Shown here piece after piece: positions 24,384 to 37,600 of a stretch of DNA of 64,000 nt. Made by a program: the position numbers and the translations under genes. The notes below the pieces were generated by a model, which was given only the letters and a program-made list of their open reading frames with translations, was not told where the DNA came from and did no database searches. Source of the DNA: Arbacia lixula (taxonomy: Eukaryota > Echinodermata > Echinoidea > Arbacioida > Arbaciidae); the NCBI GenBank assembly GCA_963669155.1, contig OZ022585.1, positions 25,687,213-25,751,212 on the forward strand, in the 5' to 3' direction. How positions within the stretch are numbered: the first letter of the stretch is position 1; every line of letters begins with the position of its first letter.

Positions 24384-27300
24384 AGGCTGCTCACCTCTAT
24401 TGGTCTATCTTTCTTCATTTTATTTATTTATTCATTCTATTCATATTTTCTTTAAAATTCACAGAGTAGGCTGTTCAGTTAAAAAAAATTGCTTTACAAT
24501 GGCGCCCTCTATGAGACATATCAATATATATTACAATATAATTTCAAATCAATCAGCAACAACAACAACACAACAAATCAGAATAAGTACATTCAATAAT
24601 AAACAGTATCGTAGATTACAACTAAAAAACAAAAACTATAAAACTTCAAAAATATACATACATGTACAAGTATTCCCATTCCAATCACCCTACCTGATAA
24701 GTTCATTCTACCTAGGAATTGTAGTGAAAACCAGTTTGAATCTACCGCTTTAAAATGGGTCATGAATATGTACCTATAACATGTTTATTGCATTTCTTCA
24801 TTTCTCTTCCCTCACTTTCTCTCTTTATCCGTGTTTGGATCACTATATATACTATATACCTATCTTTCTTTCTTCATCTGTCTCTCTTCCTTAATTACAT
24901 TGTATTTACCATTATTAATTCTTCATCATTTGTATGTTTGTATAATTTGTAAAAAGTTTTCGAGAAATATACTATGAAAGATGTCTTCTTCATACTTCAA
25001 ATATCCAACATTCTGAACATTGCCTGAGAATGAATGGTGATGATCCTTGGATCAAGTAATTGTAACATTGACATGTGCGTTCTCTAGCAACCAGTGGCGC
25101 AGTGAAGACGGCAACGAGTCTGGGCAAGTTTGCATCCCCGCCCTCTCTGCTGAGTGGCCACCTAACCATGACGTACAGTGAAGGTGCCGTCTGCACCGGG
25201 GGGCAGAGACAGACACACATCACCTTCATCTGCAGCCCAGGTAGGTAGCCTGTCACTGTGGGTGTAGTGTTACATCAGATGGCCACATGTTGAGGTGTAG
25301 TGTTACATCAGATGGCCACATGTTGAGGTGTAGTGGTTGCCCAGGTAGGTAGCCAGTCACTGTAGGGTGTAGTGTTACATCAGATGGCCACATCTTGAGG
25401 TGTAGTGTTCCATCAGATGGCCACATGTTGAGGTGTAGTGGTTGCCCAGGTAGGTAGCCAGCCACTGTAGGGTGTAGTGTTACATCAGATGGCCACATCT
25501 TGAGGTGTAGTGTTACATCAGATGGCCACATCTTGAGGTGTAGTGTTCCATCAGATGGCCACATCTTGAGGTGTAGTGTTCCATCAGATGGCCACATGTT
25601 GAGGTGAAGTGGTTGCCCAGGTAGGTAGCCAGTCACTGTAGGGTGTAGTGTTACATCAGATGGCCACATGTTGAGGTGTAGTGTTACATCAGATGGCCAC
25701 ATCTTGAGGTGTAGTGTTCCATCAGATGGCCACATGTTGAGGTGTAGTGTTACATCAGATGGCCACATGTTGAGGTGTAGTGGTTGCCCAGGTAGGTAGC
25801 CAGTCACTGTAGGGTGTAGTGTTACATCAGATGGCCACATCTTGAGGTGTAGTGTTCCATCAGATGGCCACATCTTGAGGTGTAGTGTTACATCAGATGG
25901 CCACATCTTGAGGTGTAGTGTTACATCAGATGGCCACATCTTGAGGTGTAGTGTTCCATCAGATGGCCACATGTTGAGGTGTAGTGGTTGCCCAGGTAGG
26001 TAGCCAGCCACTGTAGGGTGTAGTGTTACATCAGATGGCCACATCTTGAGGTGTAGTGTTACATCAGATGGCCACATCTTGAGGTGTAGTGTTACATCAG
26101 ATGGCCACATCTTGAGGTGTAGTGGTTGCCCAGGTAGGTAGCCAGTCACTGTAGGGTGTAGTGTTACATCAGATGGCCACATCTTGAGGTGTAGTGTTAC
26201 ATCAGATGGCCACATCTTGAGGTGTAGTGTTCCATCAGATGGCCACATGTTGAGGTGTAGTGTTACATCAGATGGCCACATGTTGAGGTGTAGTGGTTGC
26301 CCAGGTAGGTAGCCAGTCACTGTAGGGTGTAGTGTTACATCAGATGGCCACATCTTGAGGTGTAGTGTTCCATCAGATGGCCACATCTTGAGGTGTAGTG
26401 TTACATCAGATGGCCACATCTTGAGGTGTAGTGTTACATCAGATGGCCACATCTTGAGGTGTAGTGTTACATCAGATGGCCACATGTTGAGGTGTAGTGG
26501 TTGCCCAGGTAGGTAGCCAGTCACTGTAGGGTGTAGTGTTACATCAGATGGCCACATCTTGAGGTGTAGTGTTCCATCAGATGGCCACATCTTGAGGTGT
26601 AGTGTTACATCAGATGGCCACATCTTGAGGTGTAGTGTTACATCAGATGGCCACATCTTGAGGTGTAGTGTTCCATCAGATGGCCACATGTTGAGGTGTA
26701 GTGTTCCATCAGATGGCCACATGTTGAGGTGTAGTGTTACATCAGGTGGCCACATGTTGAGGTGTAGTGGTTGCCCAGGTAGGTAGCCAGCCACTGTAGG
26801 GTGTAGTGTTACATCAGATGGCCACATGTTGAGGTGTAGTGGTTGCCCAGGTAGGTAGCCAGTCACTGTAGGGTGTAGTGTTACATCAGATGGCCACATC
26901 TTGAGGTGTAGTGTTACATCAGATGGCCACATGTTGAGGTGTAGTGGTTGCCCAGGTAGGTAGCCAGTAACTGTAGGGTGTAGTGTTACATCAGATGGCC
27001 ACATCTTGAGGTGTAGTGTTACATCAGATGGCCACATCTTGAGGTGTAGTGTTCCATCAGATGGCCACATCTTGAGGTGTAGTGGTTGCCCAGGTAGGTA
27101 GCCAGTCACTGTAGGGTGTAGTGTTACATCAGATGGCCACATCTTGAGGTGTAGTGTTCCATCAGATGGCCACATCTTGAGGTGTAGTGGTTGCCCAGGT
27201 AGGTAGCCAGTCACTGTAGGGTGTAGTGTTACATCAGATGGCCACATCTTGAGGTGTAGTGTTACATCAGATGGCCACATCTTGAGGTGTAGTGTTCCAT

Positions 27301-30300
27301 CAGATGGCCACATGTTGAGGTGTAATGGTTGCCCAGGTAGGTAGCCAGCCACTGTAGGGTGTAGTGTTACATCAGATGGCCACATCTTGAGGTGTAGTGT
27401 TACATCAGATGGCCACATCTTGAGGTGTAGTGTTCCATCAGATGGCCACATGTTGAGGTGTAGTGTTACATCAGGTGGCCACATGTTGAGGTGTAGTGGT
27501 TGCCCAGGTAGGTAGCCAGTCACTGTAGGGTGTAGTGTTACATCAGATGGCCACATGTTGAGGTGTAGTGTTACATCAGATGGCCACATGTTGAGGTGTA
27601 GTGTTACATCAGATGGCCACATGTTGAGGTGTAGTGTTACATCAGATGGCCACATGTTGAGGTGTAGTGGTTGTAAACTCTGTTTGTGACCTGATAGATT
27701 ACCCATCCAAACCCCACCATGACATTAATGTCAAAAACATTTTATTTTGATATGTTACGGACATGAGCAGAACATCAAGTAAACTTGAATCCTGAATGCA
27801 GTGTGGCTTTCTCCACAGAGTAGCTGTAACATTATTAAAACTTCTGAGGAGGTTGAAGAGGATTAGCCGTCATTTAGTCCTTTTGATTAACTGTGTGCCT
27901 ATGATGGACATATCCACACATTACAAGGGCTGGGCTATTTTGGCCATTTTACAGCTGGAGTGTGAAAAAGGGAGGGGGGGGGGGGGATGAGACCCCGCTC
28001 CCCCCCCCCCCCCCCAGCCTATTCAGGTATAATACACAGTGGTATCCATCCGAGAGATTGATGGGTACCTGGTGGGAGATGACTGATTATGTGAACAATC
28101 ATGACTCAAAGCCTTTGATAGTGTGCAGGAAAGAATTAATCACCAGGGAGTAGACAAAATAGTGTATGCTGTATAAGGAGGCTTGTCTAGAGAAAAGTGT
28201 CATGTGTTATGCTTCTTGTCTGTCATTTGTTTGTAGGAGACTTGGAGAGCGCCCCCATCCTCGTACGCAAGTCCAGTGATAACTGTACCTATGACCTGGA
28301 GTGGCACACTGCCGCAGCATGTCCACTGGCCAGCAAGTGGGGCACGGACTGTAAGGTGTTTGATGATGATGCTGGTAGGTAGAGGAAGGGGGCTAGGAGG
28401 GGAGGGGGTGGGGGAACTGGTGGGAGTGGGGCACGGACTGTAAGGTGTTTGATGATGATGCTGGTAGGTAGGGGAAGGGGGCTGGGAGGGGAGGGGGGAG
28501 GGGGGAGGAGGGGGGGACACTGGTAGGAGTGGGGCACGGACTGTAAGGTGTTTGATGATGATGCTGGTAGGTAGGGGAAGGGGGCAGGGGGGGGGGGAGG
28601 GGAGGGGGAACTGGTGGGAGTGGGGCACGGACTGTAAGGTGTTTGATGATGAGGCTGGTAGGTAGGGGAAGGGGGCTAGGAGGGGAGGGGGGGGAGGGGG
28701 GAGGGGGGAGGGGGGAGGACACTGGTAGGAGTGGGGCACGGACTGTAAGGTGTTTGATGATGCTGGTAGGTAGGGGAAGGGGGCTGGGAGGGGAGGGGGG
28801 AGGGGGGAGGAGGGGGGGACACTGGTAGGAGTGGGGCACGGACTGTAAGGTGTTTGATGATGATGCTGGTAGGTAGGGGAAGGGGGCTAGGAGGGGGAGC
28901 GGGGGACTAGTGGGAATGGGGATGGGTAAACAGAATATACTTGTAGACCACAAATCTATGTGATCCAATCATAGAGTGATGTCATTATAAAACATAGGAT
29001 CAGAAATTATCTTTTCTGAATTGTTATAGTCATGAATGAAAAACCACAACTAGCATAAATGAATAGATTTATTTGATTTTGATTTGAATTGATTTACATA
29101 TTTTTCTGCTTAATTTCCAATACATCAAATGATAATAGAATAGTAGAAAGTGTCAATTCATACATAGATATTCTAGAGATTGATATAACAAAAATAGTGA
29201 AATACAAATAACAGGCTATTCATGATAAGTCAAAGCTTGATGGAATGAAAGCCCAACGTATAACATATAATCAATTGGGTGAAACAAAGGTAAATCAAAC
29301 AAAAGGGTTTCCATGATAAGCCGAAGCTTAAAGATATGAAAACCCTTTTTACTAATGACATTTTATGCAGAATAGAGTGAAGGATAGAAAGAGAGATGTG
29401 AACCACTCCAACGACAGTATGTTATAATTTATATATTGACATGAGAACAATTTGGAAGGTGACATTGTTTTTTCCAAGTCATGGGGATCAAAACACTAAT
29501 ACAATACAAGTATCATGTGGGCATACTGAGATGCATTCACATGAACTATAGCTGGAGGAGACGATGCTGTACTGCTTTCTGAAAAGAGTAGGTCTTTTTC
29601 ATATTTTTGCTTGCGGTGGGATGGGAATTCTAATTATCAGGGCCAGACTATCTAACTGAGTTATGTGCAAGTTCAGTCCTTGGGTTAAATAAATCTTGAT
29701 TTATCAATTGTCTAGTGAGGTATGGATGAATTTGCGAATTAGCTTGAAATATCGTAGGGGGTAGAAGGTCTGAATTTAGTCTTTGTTCCTATTGTGTTCC
29801 TATTGAGCTTGCTGTAGAAAAAGATTAATGCATTTTCTTCAACCGCTAATTATTTTGACATTCTGTTTGCAGGTGTATCATTTGATCTGAATCCATTGAA
29901 GCGTGAGAAGGGCCATTACAACGTAACCTTTGGGGATTATGACTACTTCATCAATGTGTGTACAGACATCTGGGGTAGCCCCTGCAGTCAGGCCAGCCCT
30001 TCAGCATCCCCAGGAAACCCTGCCGCTTGCCAGGCCAGAAGAGACGGGTAGGGTATGACTGACAGGGGATAGGAACCATTCAGTCCCAGGGGCTTCATTG
30101 CAAGTCTGATAGCATGACAACCATTATATCCTATGGGGGAAAGAATCATTCTCAGGGCTTCGTTTGTTCCACAGAAATTGAATGATGGAACTAGTGAAAC
30201 AGCTTTTCACAGAAGTATCATGGAAACATATATGACAGTAACCAGTACCTAAAATTTCTGCTCCAAATGACTTCAGTTCTTGTAATCCTTGATCTGCAGC

Positions 30301-31630
30301 TTCCACTATTGATTGTCCTGTTAGCGTACAGTGAAACCTGCTTCAGAAAATTCCCTTTCAATAAGACCACCTGTATTTTTTTCTTTGAAGAATGTTTCTT
30401 ATGGAAACCTGTGTTAAAGGAACCTGTACATAAAGTCCACTTGTTCACAAAAGATGCATTCCCTGACCGGTCTTTATCTACAGGTGTGCCTGTATCTATT
30501 GTGCTTGTTCCCTATTACTGTATAAGCTGTTATTTTCGCGTACATATATTTTCGCGAATGGCGGCTTCTGCCACATATTCGCGTGTTGTTAAATTCGCGT
30601 TCACGTACTAGTAGTCAGTACGTACTACTAGTAGTACATGTGTGTGAGGCATGCGCTGTATGCTGCTGCATTTGTTCGCCATGCGTGTTAGTACTTAGTA
30701 TAATCTCGTAATGTTGCAAGTTGATATGAGAATATTTTCGCGCGTTGTTAAATTCGCGTTTGCTCGTTCATTCGCGAAATTCGCGAAAATAAAACCCTCG
30801 CGAAAATAACAGCTTATACAGTATTGTAACCTGTACCTAAAGAGCCCCGTAGTCTTTATCTACAGGTGTGCCTGTATCTATTATGCTTGTTCCTTATTAT
30901 TGTAACCTGTACCTAAAGACCCCTGTAGTCTTTATCTACAGGTGTGCTTGTATCTATTGTGCTTGTTCCTATCATTGTAACCTGAACCTAAAGACCCCTG
31001 TAGTCTTTATCTAAAGGTGTGCCTGTATCTATTCTGCTTGTTCCCTCTCCCTACAGGAGTGGGGAGTCATACATCCTGGGGACCACCAACACCTCGCTGG
31101 GTTACTTTGATGGGATCATCAAGCTGACATACCTTGGAGGGACACCTTACCACTCCACCCATGGACCTGGCCAGCCTAGGATGGTAAGACAGACAGCATG
31201 GGGGAATGCAGTAACTGACATAAGCAGAGATACATGGAAGTGATATAGTGAGGAATTGTGCTAATGTGGTATGTACAGTGAAGCCTGTTTTAGCAACCAC
31301 ATGTATATAGAAGGACACCCTCACTCCGGAGCTGTGGTTCTAACTCAAACTTCATCCTCGTCTCTCTTTTTAACTCTCGCCATCCCGCTATCTGTGTCGT
31401 TTCACTCTATTTTATGAATATCTATCTCTGTTTCTTTCCTTCTCTTACTATGCCTTTCCTTTTTGCTCTGCTCTCTCTTTATTCATTCCTTCTTTCTACA
31501 CCCATCTCTTTTCCCATTCCGTTTGGTTTTGATCTTCACCTCCACCCTTTCTCTACCCTTCTCTCTCTCTCTCTATCCCCTTTCTGTATCTGCCCCCGCC
31601 CTCTCCTCACTCCCCCTCTCTATCTTTCCC

Positions 31631-31680
<50 letters not shown>

Positions 31681-34600
31681 TCCCCCCCCCTCTCTCTCTC
31701 TCTCTCTATCTCTCTCTTCCCCTCACCTCCCAGACAGAGATAGCTTTCCTGTGTGACCCCAACGCAGATGTGGGCACCCCCCAGTACTTCCAAGAAAACA
31801 ACGCCACATACTTCTTCCGTTGGTACACGAAGCACGCCTGCCCAGAGCAGCCCGTAGAATGTGTGGTAACAGATGAGGCCAGGAAAGAGCAGTATGACCT
31901 CTCAAGGTATGTGTGTATGTTTGTGTATGTGTATGTTTGTGTGTGTGTATGTGTGTGTGTGTGTGTGTGTATGTGTGAAAAGGATGTGTCTATTCGTCCA
32001 TCCTGGATCCATTTTTAAACTGATTTGCCTCAAACTAAGCACCTGTATGTACATAAGTCATGAAGCCAATGGCCTGTGTAGAATTGAGGTTAAATCTGAA
32101 TGAGGCCAAAGGTCAAAGAATTTTGATATTGAAGCCTGATAACCCAATAGCTGCAATGGGTATTTAAAAAGAACATAGATGTTTGTTATTTATGATGGAA
32201 TCCTTGTGTTCCTTTTCTATCCATCTCCTCTCTCTCCTTAGTTCTATCTCTTGTCTCATTTTGGAGTTTGTGTGTGTGTGTGTGTGTCTGTGTCTGTGAT
32301 TGTGTGTGTGTGTCTGTGATTGTGTATGTGACTTTTGTAACCTTCAATTTGTATGATTGTTCAGTATTGCTATCCTAGGTTGTCATGTAAAAGTTCCTGT
32401 TCATATCTGGACTTTCATCTCATGGGTTCTAAGGTTTGTCTTATGGAATGAAATGGAATCACATATTGGAGAAAAGATTGGATGTAAAGCAAGGTAGCCG
32501 TGTATGCTGATTGGATTTATGATATTGTGTGCCTGGATTGTGAAGCGTTGTGAAGTAAAATTGAGTTCAGGTTCATCTACTTCACTTTGGCAGTAAATGG
32601 AGGGTTGGAGTAAAAATGATGGGAACCAAAATTGTTTTTTCATTACCACAGGCCCAGGTCTTGTTTAATTTCACATGATCCTCAAATCAAACAAGAATGG
32701 TGCTCATTTTCATGTTAGAACAGTTCTGCCATAATTACAGGTTCTAAGCACTACAATCCACTACCTTCATACCACAACGGCCACATGGAGACAATCACAA
32801 ACATCTACGTGAATGATGTCAAACATTTATCATCCGCAATGACATAACTTCTATGACTTTCTTTTTTCCTGTTTGATTTCACTCAATTTCTTTTCGTGAT
32901 ACTATGAGACTGTAATGAATGGGTCACTTTTCTCTTGTTTCTGTGGTCAGCCTATCCAAAGCCCTGGAGGAAGAAAACTGGTCATTTGTGGACGACAAGA
33001 ATCCGGCTGATCGCAAGAAGTATTACATCAATGTTTGTCGGCCGGTCAACCCATACCTGACCTGTGGGGCTTTTGCTGGAGCCTGCCAGACGTCCTTTGG
33101 CGACAAGGTCAGGGGTCAAATTAAATGTCACTACTGATGCAAAAGGCTGACATCTAACACACACCGCCATTATTACCAGCCACAACAGATAAAGACAACA
33201 GATAAAAACAACAGAGTATTTTCAACCATATTGATACCAATACCAACACTAACACCACCAACAACACCAAAAGGATACTAACACTCACACCACATTAAGC
33301 ACCAATACTAACACCACATCCAACACCAACACTAACACCACCAACAATGATACTAACACTCACACCACATCAAGCACCAATACTAACACCACATCCAACA
33401 CCAACACTAACACCACCAACAAGGATACTAACACTCACACCACATCCAGGACCAACACCTACACCAGTACCAGAACCAAAAACAACTTCAATTCATGAAC
33501 TAGCATGTAGACACTTACACAAATCCCAACACTTCTGAATTTCTGAATGAAGTTGCTTATAATCAATTGTTGCCATGTTTTTCAGACTGCACTATTTCAA
33601 AGTTCAAAGCATTGGTGTATTTATTGGCTGTATTAATAATTGAGTGTGTAGACCTCTATTGGATTTATATATCATTGGTGTTCTGTGTATTATTATTTTG
33701 TATGTAGGAGACTGTTTCCATTGAGAATTTGGGTGTACCATCAGCCCCTCCCTCCATTGAGAGTAGTGGGCATCTGCTGCTAACATACGTGAATGGCAGC
33801 CAATGTGGAGAGACCCGCATGACCAGCCACATCCACTTCACCTGCAACAAGGGCACACTGGTGAGTGCAACATTCTGCAGTATCAAGTTTAGGTCTGACT
33901 TTTTATAACAGGGTAGCCCTTTTCAGTGAAGCGTACTGCTCTGTCAAGGGGCTCTGTCTTTAAAGATGAAAGATGTATTATACAAACCTATATTTTTAAC
34001 AAAATACCGTTATACAATGACATAAGGTATAAAAGATAGGAGGTAAAAATGAGTATGTGGTTTAAGACAAAACTATGTAAGACATTAAAATAAATCAATT
34101 TATGATTTTAAGTAAATTAAAAACAAAAGTACAAAAATATGTATGACATGATGAAACGAGAGAGAAGTTACAACAAACCATGATAAGATATGTTGATGCA
34201 AGGACTAAAGAAAGAAAGAGTGAAACACCACCCCAGTATTAACCTATTGGCTCCTGGATGATCTAATGCATGAACACATGTAGCATCATATCTTATTTCT
34301 ACTGCTTCAATACTTGTATGTAGAGACATTCGCTCAGGTATTTCATGCAATAAAGACATGATTAGATCATTATAGATAATAGCATCATATAACCATATAC
34401 AGACTTCTGGTAGGGAGGATGGGGTTTCTGACATATCAGGTATTGGTCTGGCATTGATCTGATATAACGGTAGAATTCAACATTCTGTACTGTACTGGGA
34501 AGGCAAAAAAGCCTTCAAAATGTAATTGTAAACAATCTTCTTGCCAATGGTCTTAAATTCATGCATTGTCTATTTTAGAAGCTTGCTGAAAGTTATTTGC

Positions 34601-37600
34601 CTTCAAATGATCTACATTTGGAGTAATGAGTAATTAAATCACAAATTCTCAAAATGTTCGGGCCGAACATTTTGAGGATTTAATAATTAATAATTAATTA
34701 CTCCATATGTGGATCATTTCAGGGCAAATAACTTTCAGCGAGCTTCTAAAATAGACAATACATGAATTTAAGACCATTGGCAAGAAGATTGCTAACAATT
34801 ACATTTTGAAGGCTTTTTTGCCTTCCCAGTACAGTATATGCCCTTTAAGATTTATCTTGAGAGGTGAACTTCTAACAACGAGTATTTTTTAAATTTTATT
34901 TCTGGGTATGCCTCTATCTCCTAACAGGCCAGCACCCCTCGATTACTAGAAGTGGTAGATTCATGCACCTACAGTTTCATATGGGAGACAGAAGCGGCCT
35001 GTCCCATTGATGTTTCAGAGGGAGAAAACTGTACTGTGAGGGACTTGAATTCAGATTATGTCTTCAATCTCCAACCACTGATGAAGACGAGAGCTGATGA
35101 TAGCTGCTACCAAGTCTTTGGACCTGACAACAAAGTGTACAAGGTGATTGAGTACACATACTGTGTCACACATCATAGCTTACCATAGCTTACCATAGCT
35201 TACCTTAGCTTACCATAGCTTACCATAGCTTACCTTAGCTTACCATAGCTTACCATAGCTTACCATAGCTTACCATAGCTTACCTTAGCTTACCATAGCT
35301 TACCATAGCTTACCATAGCATACCTTAGCTTACCATAGCTTACCTTACCTTAGCTTACCATAGCTTACCATAGCTTACCATAGCTTACCATAGCTTACCA
35401 TAGCTTACCACAGCTTACCACAGCTTTACCATAGCTTACCATAGCTTACCATAGCTTACCATAGCTTACCATAGCTTACCTTAGCTTACCATAGCTTACC
35501 ATAGCTTACAATAGCTTACCATAGCTTACCATAGCTTACAATAGCTTACCATAGCTTACCATAGCTTACCATAGCTTATCATAGCTTACTATAGCTTACC
35601 ATAGCTTACCATAGCGTATGCATGTACCAGGGAGTATAGACAAGTTCTGCTTCAAATGCAAGTTGGGTTTAGTTTGTTTTTCCACCTCACTTCCCTCACC
35701 GCCCTCTTCGTCCTTGATATCACCTCCCCTCCTTCTCCTCCAACTACTCTTCTCAATAATTTGACCTTTTTTGTATCATTTTCTATTAATTTATTGATAA
35801 ACCAATATAGTCAACTAGAAAGAAGATAGAAATCAATTCAATTAGGTTTAGAACAATGGAATTTAACTCAATGAAATTGAACACAACATATTAAGTTTTC
35901 TTTCAATGTTTCCACATGGAGGGTTTATGAATGAATACTAATTAGGAGATAACTAACTAACTAACTAACAGCAGTACAATGTGGTTGTATTCTTACAGGA
36001 TATTTGACCCTCTTATGGGATGAAAAAAATGGAAAGGAAAGAGTGAACGAGGAGAGATGGATTTTCATTATATTATATATGTATTATTAATGTTTATCAG
36101 TGTTTTGACAAAAGTGTCATATCACTTGATGATGGTAATGATGTCAATTAAAGAAATAAATGTCCATTCAATGACTGCAGCTGAACATCTGTGGTGGAGT
36201 GCCGTCTTGCCCTGATGGTCCAGGGGCATGTTTGGCGTCAGACACACCCGCTAGCTCCCTGGGCGTGGCTACGACCACACCCATCTTCTCAGACGAGGGA
36301 CTGCTCACTCTGGAGTACCTCAACGGCAAGTTTGACTCCAGCACAGGTGAGTACAAGTGCAGCTCTCAAGCTGGCTGTGTAGGATCTAGTTACCAACAGC
36401 TATATGACAACAAACACTGCTGATTCTGCTTGTGTGATGCTGATAACTGTAATAAAGATGGGGGTGGTTTGTCATAGAATGGTGCCTGTAAATCAACTGC
36501 ACAATCATTGCATTCACTGACTGTAATCATTGGCAATTTGTGCAGTTGATCTCAGTTGGAAGCAACCACTTTATTTCTTGTGTACAATTAATCAGTCCAC
36601 TGCCTGTTAGTAAGTGTGCAATGACTGAAAGGTTTTGCCAATATTTTGTTTCCTTGGTTGCCCTGCAGCTGGCCACATGTCCACAGTGATTTCCTTCCTG
36701 TGTCGCCGCAACGCCTCCCAGACCAACCCATCCTTGGTCTTTGTACGCCAAGAGGGACTGCGCTACATCTTCAGTATGGACACCCCCCTTGCTTGCCTGC
36801 CGGAATCCGTGGACTGCTTGGTGTCTGATAGCCATGGCAACCAGTACGACCTCTCCCCCTCGCTAAGGATGCTGGGAACTGGGAAGCGGTGGACACGAGG
36901 CCAGGCCACTCTGGACTTAGCTATTACATCAACGTGTGTAGGCCGATCAACAAGGGGGCCNNNNNNNNNNNNNNNNNNNNNNNNNNNNNNNNNNNNNNNN
37001 NNNNNNNNNNNNNNNNNNNNNNNNNNNNNNNNNNNNNNNNNNNNNNNNNNNNNNNNNNNNNNNNNNNNNNNNNNNNNNNNNNNNNNNNNNNNNNNNNNNN
37101 NNNNNNNNNNNNNNNNNNNNNNNNNNNNNNNNNNNNNNNNNNNNNNNNNNNNNNNNNNNNCAAATGATAATAGAATAGTAGAAAGTGTCAATTCGTACAT
37201 AGATATTCTAGAGATTGATATAACAAAAATAGTGAAATACAAATAACGGGGTATTCATGATAAGTCAAAGCTTGATGGAATGAAAGCCCAACGTATAACA
37301 TATAATCAATTGGGTGAAACAAAGGTAAATCAAACAAAAGTGTTTCCATAATAAGCCGAAGCTTAAAGATATGAAAACCCTTTTTACTAATTACATTTTA
37401 TGCAGAATAGAGTGAAGGATAGAAAGAGAGATGCGAACCACTCCAACGACAGTATGTTATAATTTATATATTGACATGAGAACAATTTGGAAGGTGACAT
37501 TGTTTTTTCCAAGTCATGGGGATCAAAACACTAATACAGAACAAGTATCATGTGGGCATACTGAGATACAAGTATCATGTGGGCATACTGAGATACAAGT

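Larger units (their letters stand above)
29126..36960 (+). repeat. Duplicated block, copy A (exons 11-18)
   Basis: 7835 bp nearly identical to 37161-46384 across exons and introns, ending inside exon 18 at the N gap. Relative to copy B it has a 304-bp TIR element (30518-30821), a foldback (34488-34836), longer TTACCATAGC repeats, fewer 76-bp units before exon 12, and no Helitron-like insertion. Best explained as the second allele left in the assembly. Confidence 0.9.

Noticed and set aside
25241-27672. CRISPR-like array (also 52268-54403, 59205-60172)
   Set aside because: Units are head-to-tail without unique spacers, in introns of a eukaryotic gene.
25253-27706. 817-residue minus-strand open frame
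   Set aside because: It coincides exactly with the 33/39-bp minisatellite; the openness follows from unit lengths divisible by three. No start context, splice signal or domain.
28200-28968. Pro-rich minus-strand frames
   Set aside because: Antisense of the exon 10 decoy donor array with G-rich spacers.
31414-31835. Ser/Leu and Arg/Glu frames, also at 39676-40430
   Set aside because: CT simple repeats forming the polypyrimidine tract of exon 13.
32950-33110. Repeat 6 as a further mannose-6-phosphate site
   Set aside because: Gln is present, but the Arg is nine rather than eight residues before the cysteine and the Glu position before CTY is shifted; the quartet is not convincing.
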